This document shows positions 33,075-34,601 of a DNA stretch of 34,601 bases, one piece after another (the first letter of the stretch is position 1; the number at the start of each line of letters is the position of its first letter). The stretch is from NCBI GenBank assembly GCA_017858295.1, contig JAFMBU010000002.1, forward strand, positions 1-34,601, in the 5' to 3' direction. The notes under the pieces are model-generated. The model had not been told where the DNA came from and did not search any database. It was given only the letters and a program-made list of their open reading frames with translations. The position numbers and the translations under genes are program-made. The stretch is from Porticoccaceae bacterium. GTDB taxonomy: Bacteria; Pseudomonadota; Gammaproteobacteria; Pseudomonadales; Porticoccaceae.

Positions 33075-34219
33075 ACAAAAATACTCTTTCATTCCGAGGC
33101 TCCGACCATCCTTGGAAAGTACTAATTATAGGCGCCGGAATTGGTGGATTATCCGCAGGGATAGCACTCAGAAAAAAAGGCTATGATGTTGAGATAATTG
33201 AAAAAGACCCAGAGTGGACAGTGTACGGTGTCGGTATTATTCAACAAAACAATGTAATCCGGGCCATGTATGAGCTCGGGGTGATTGATGACTATATTGA
33301 TGCCGGCTATGGTTTTGATCATGTCAAAATCTTTGCGCCAAATGGAATGGAGGTTGCAAAAATACCTTTACCACCCCTTGTTGAAGGCTATCCAGCAAAT
33401 GTCGGTATTGCACGCCCTGCTCTTCAACGAGTTCTCGCTGAAAGCACTAAGGCATCCGGAGCCGACATCCGTCTTGGCCTGACAGCAGAAACAATTAATG
33501 ACGGCGGTGACGTTGTTGAGGTTACTTTTAGTGATGGCAGTCAAGGCAAATATGATCTGGTCATTGGTGCCGATGGGATTTATTCTCAAACTCGCCAAGC
33601 TATTTTCCCAGAAGCCCCCGGCCCTGAATTTACCGGCCAATCGGTGTGGCGGTATAACTTCGACCGACCTAAAGATATGGAAGGCCTCCACGTATACAAC
33701 GGCCGAGTCGGCGTGGGCCTAGTGCCAATGTCGCAAGAGCAGATATATATGTATGTGACAACGCCAGAGCCAGAGAATCCTCATTTTGAAAAGTCGACGC
33801 TTGTAGATGAAATGAAAGCACGATTGAATATGGCCTGCCCTACTCTGCACCACTTTGCAGATGAGATTACAGACAATCAAAGCGTCGTCTATCGTCCGCT
33901 GGAGTGGCTGATGCTCGAGGGCGATTGGCACAGTGGCCGCATTGGATTACTAGGCGATGCTGTGCATTCTACAACGCCGCACTTAGGGCAAGGTGCCGGA
34001 TTGGCCATCGAAGATGCGCTTGTACTGGCCGACGAGCTGACAAAAGCATCAACTCCTGAAGAAGCCTTTAAGAACTATAGAGATCGTCGCTTCGAACGCT
34101 GTGACTACATCGTTAAGAGCAGCCTTGGCATTTGCTTAGGACAACTTGGCAAAGGGCCTTTGATTGATAACAGCCAAGCGACCGCTGACAGTATCGCGGT
34201 TGTGGCGAAGCCGATCTAG
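33071..34219 (+). CDS. FAD-dependent aromatic monooxygenase (salicylate hydroxylase-like)
   Basis: A 382-aa class A flavoprotein monooxygenase that would hydroxylate a phenolic ring using NAD(P)H and oxygen. Seen: the GAGIGGLSAGIAL nucleotide fold (21-33), the VIGADGIYSQTR DG motif, and GLLGDAVHSTTPHLGQGA, the GD motif binding the flavin ribityl chain. The pattern is that of salicylate and 3- or 6-hydroxybenzoate/nicotinate hydroxylases. It probably prepares the dihydroxylated ring for the extradiol dioxygenase upstream. It overlaps the FAH gene by four bases. Confidence 0.88.
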   Translation: MNKNTLSFRGSDHPWKVLIIGAGIGGLSAGIALRKKGYDVEIIEKDPEWTVYGVGIIQQNNVIRAMYELGVIDDYIDAGYGFDHVKIFAPNGMEVAKIPLPPLVEGYPANVGIARPALQRVLAESTKASGADIRLGLTAETINDGGDVVEVTFSDGSQGKYDLVIGADGIYSQTRQAIFPEAPGPEFTGQSVWRYNFDRPKDMEGLHVYNGRVGVGLVPMSQEQIYMYVTTPEPENPHFEKSTLVDEMKARLNMACPTLHHFADEITDNQSVVYRPLEWLMLEGDWHSGRIGLLGDAVHSTTPHLGQGAGLAIEDALVLADELTKASTPEEAFKNYRDRRFERCDYIVKSSLGICLGQLGKGPLIDNSQATADSIAVVAKPI

Positions 34220-34344
34220 CTGAGGCATATTCCCTTGGTCGAAGAGAGCTTACAGCCGTATTTAACACAAATGGTAAACCTAATATCAGCGGCAGGCATA
34301 CCTTCGTGTTCGATATTGAAAAGCATTCCCTAGGAGGAAATCAA
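34220..34344 (+). other. Spacer before the last Rieske gene
   Basis: No gene or hairpin is convincing in these 125 bases. The frame upstream of the GTG at 34345 is open for some distance, but has no ATG with a ribosome site, whereas the GTG has a perfect AGGAGG. Confidence 0.3.
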
Positions 34345-34601
34345 GTGGCAAGCTCCAATGATGTCATGGTAACAAGTGCGCCCACTCGTTCAGAGTTTGC
34401 TCTGGACATGTGGTACGTAGCCGCATTGAGTGCAGAAGTTAGCGATAAACCCTTAGCGCGCACCTTGCTAAACGAACCGGTAGTCTTGTTTAGAACACAA
34501 GACGGTCAAATCGGGGCACTTGAAGATCGCTGCTGTCACAGAGCACTACCTCTGTCACTGGGGACCGTTGATGAATCTGGGTTGCGTTGCGGATATCACG
34601 G
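34345..34601 (+). CDS. Rieske oxygenase, VanA-type, 5' part only
   Basis: The first 85 codons of a second Rieske terminal oxygenase, cut by the window end. A perfect AGGAGG site seven bases before a GTG sets the start. MWYVAAL, the EPVVLFRTQDG strand and the complete Rieske ligand set (Cys63/His65 in RCCHR, Cys82/His85 in CGYHG) are visible. It has an unusual Cys in place of Pro within CxH. It resembles, but clearly differs from, the oxygenase at 19588, so the two are not recent duplicates. It is probably the entry enzyme for the second aromatic module. Confidence 0.88.
   Translation, partial: MASSNDVMVTSAPTRSEFALDMWYVAALSAEVSDKPLARTLLNEPVVLFRTQDGQIGALEDRCCHRALPLSLGTVDESGLRCGYH

Overview
The window looks like chromosomal DNA from a marine heterotrophic gammaproteobacterium, perhaps of the SAR92/OM60/BD1-7 type. 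The reasons are moderate GC by eye, tightly packed operons with 4-8 nt start/stop overlaps, secreted hydrolases and lipoproteins, a TonB-dependent receptor beside a sulfatase, and a DmdA-family operon. The taxonomic guess is inference. No rRNA, tRNA, insertion sequence, integrase or CRISPR array is visible, and no gene-free stretch exceeds about 260 bases.

Left part (1-12.3 kb). The 5' end of a glutathione-dependent formaldehyde dehydrogenase gene (minus strand) is followed by four plus-strand genes: an exported YtcJ-type amidohydrolase, a lipoprotein serine hydrolase of the beta-lactamase/NylB type, a MAPEG membrane protein and a DUF3604 lipoprotein. A four-gene minus-strand operon follows: a DmdA/GcvT-like methyltransferase, a CoA-binding protein, a crotonase lacking both catalytic glutamates, and an acyl-CoA synthetase. 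A second, divergent acyl-CoA ligase stands alone.

Centre (12.4-22.8 kb). This holds a complete protocatechuate 4,5-cleavage (lig/pmd) pathway in two divergent arms around a LysR-type regulator. The minus arm is ligK-ligI-ligU-DUF1932 dehydrogenase-MFS transporter. The plus arm is ligJ-VanA-type Rieske oxygenase-ligA-ligB-ligC. Together LigAB, LigC, LigI, LigU, LigJ and LigK can take protocatechuate (or a gallate-type analogue) to pyruvate and oxaloacetate. The Rieske enzyme probably makes the ring-cleavage substrate, for example by O-demethylation. The regulator is 383 aa and carries two consecutive LysR-type helix-turn-helix domains. A near-identical 17-nt motif lies 76 and 78 nt upstream of the first genes of the two arms, in the same orientation relative to transcription, and is a strong candidate for its operator.

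Right part (22.9-34.6 kb). A TonB-dependent receptor and a Cys-type arylsulfatase lie on the minus strand. They are followed on the plus strand by a NodD-type LysR regulator and a second aromatic module: GST, type I extradiol dioxygenase, FrsA/DHPON-type alpha/beta hydrolase, cupin, FAH-family hydrolase, FAD monooxygenase, and a second Rieske oxygenase cut by the window end. This set does not match any textbook pathway I can name. It combines meta-cleavage parts (extradiol enzyme plus C-C hydrolase) with gentisate-like parts (cupin, GST, FAH). The sulfatase and outer-membrane receptor beside it suggest that sulfated or otherwise decorated phenolics are the natural input. No reductase partner for either Rieske oxygenase is visible here.
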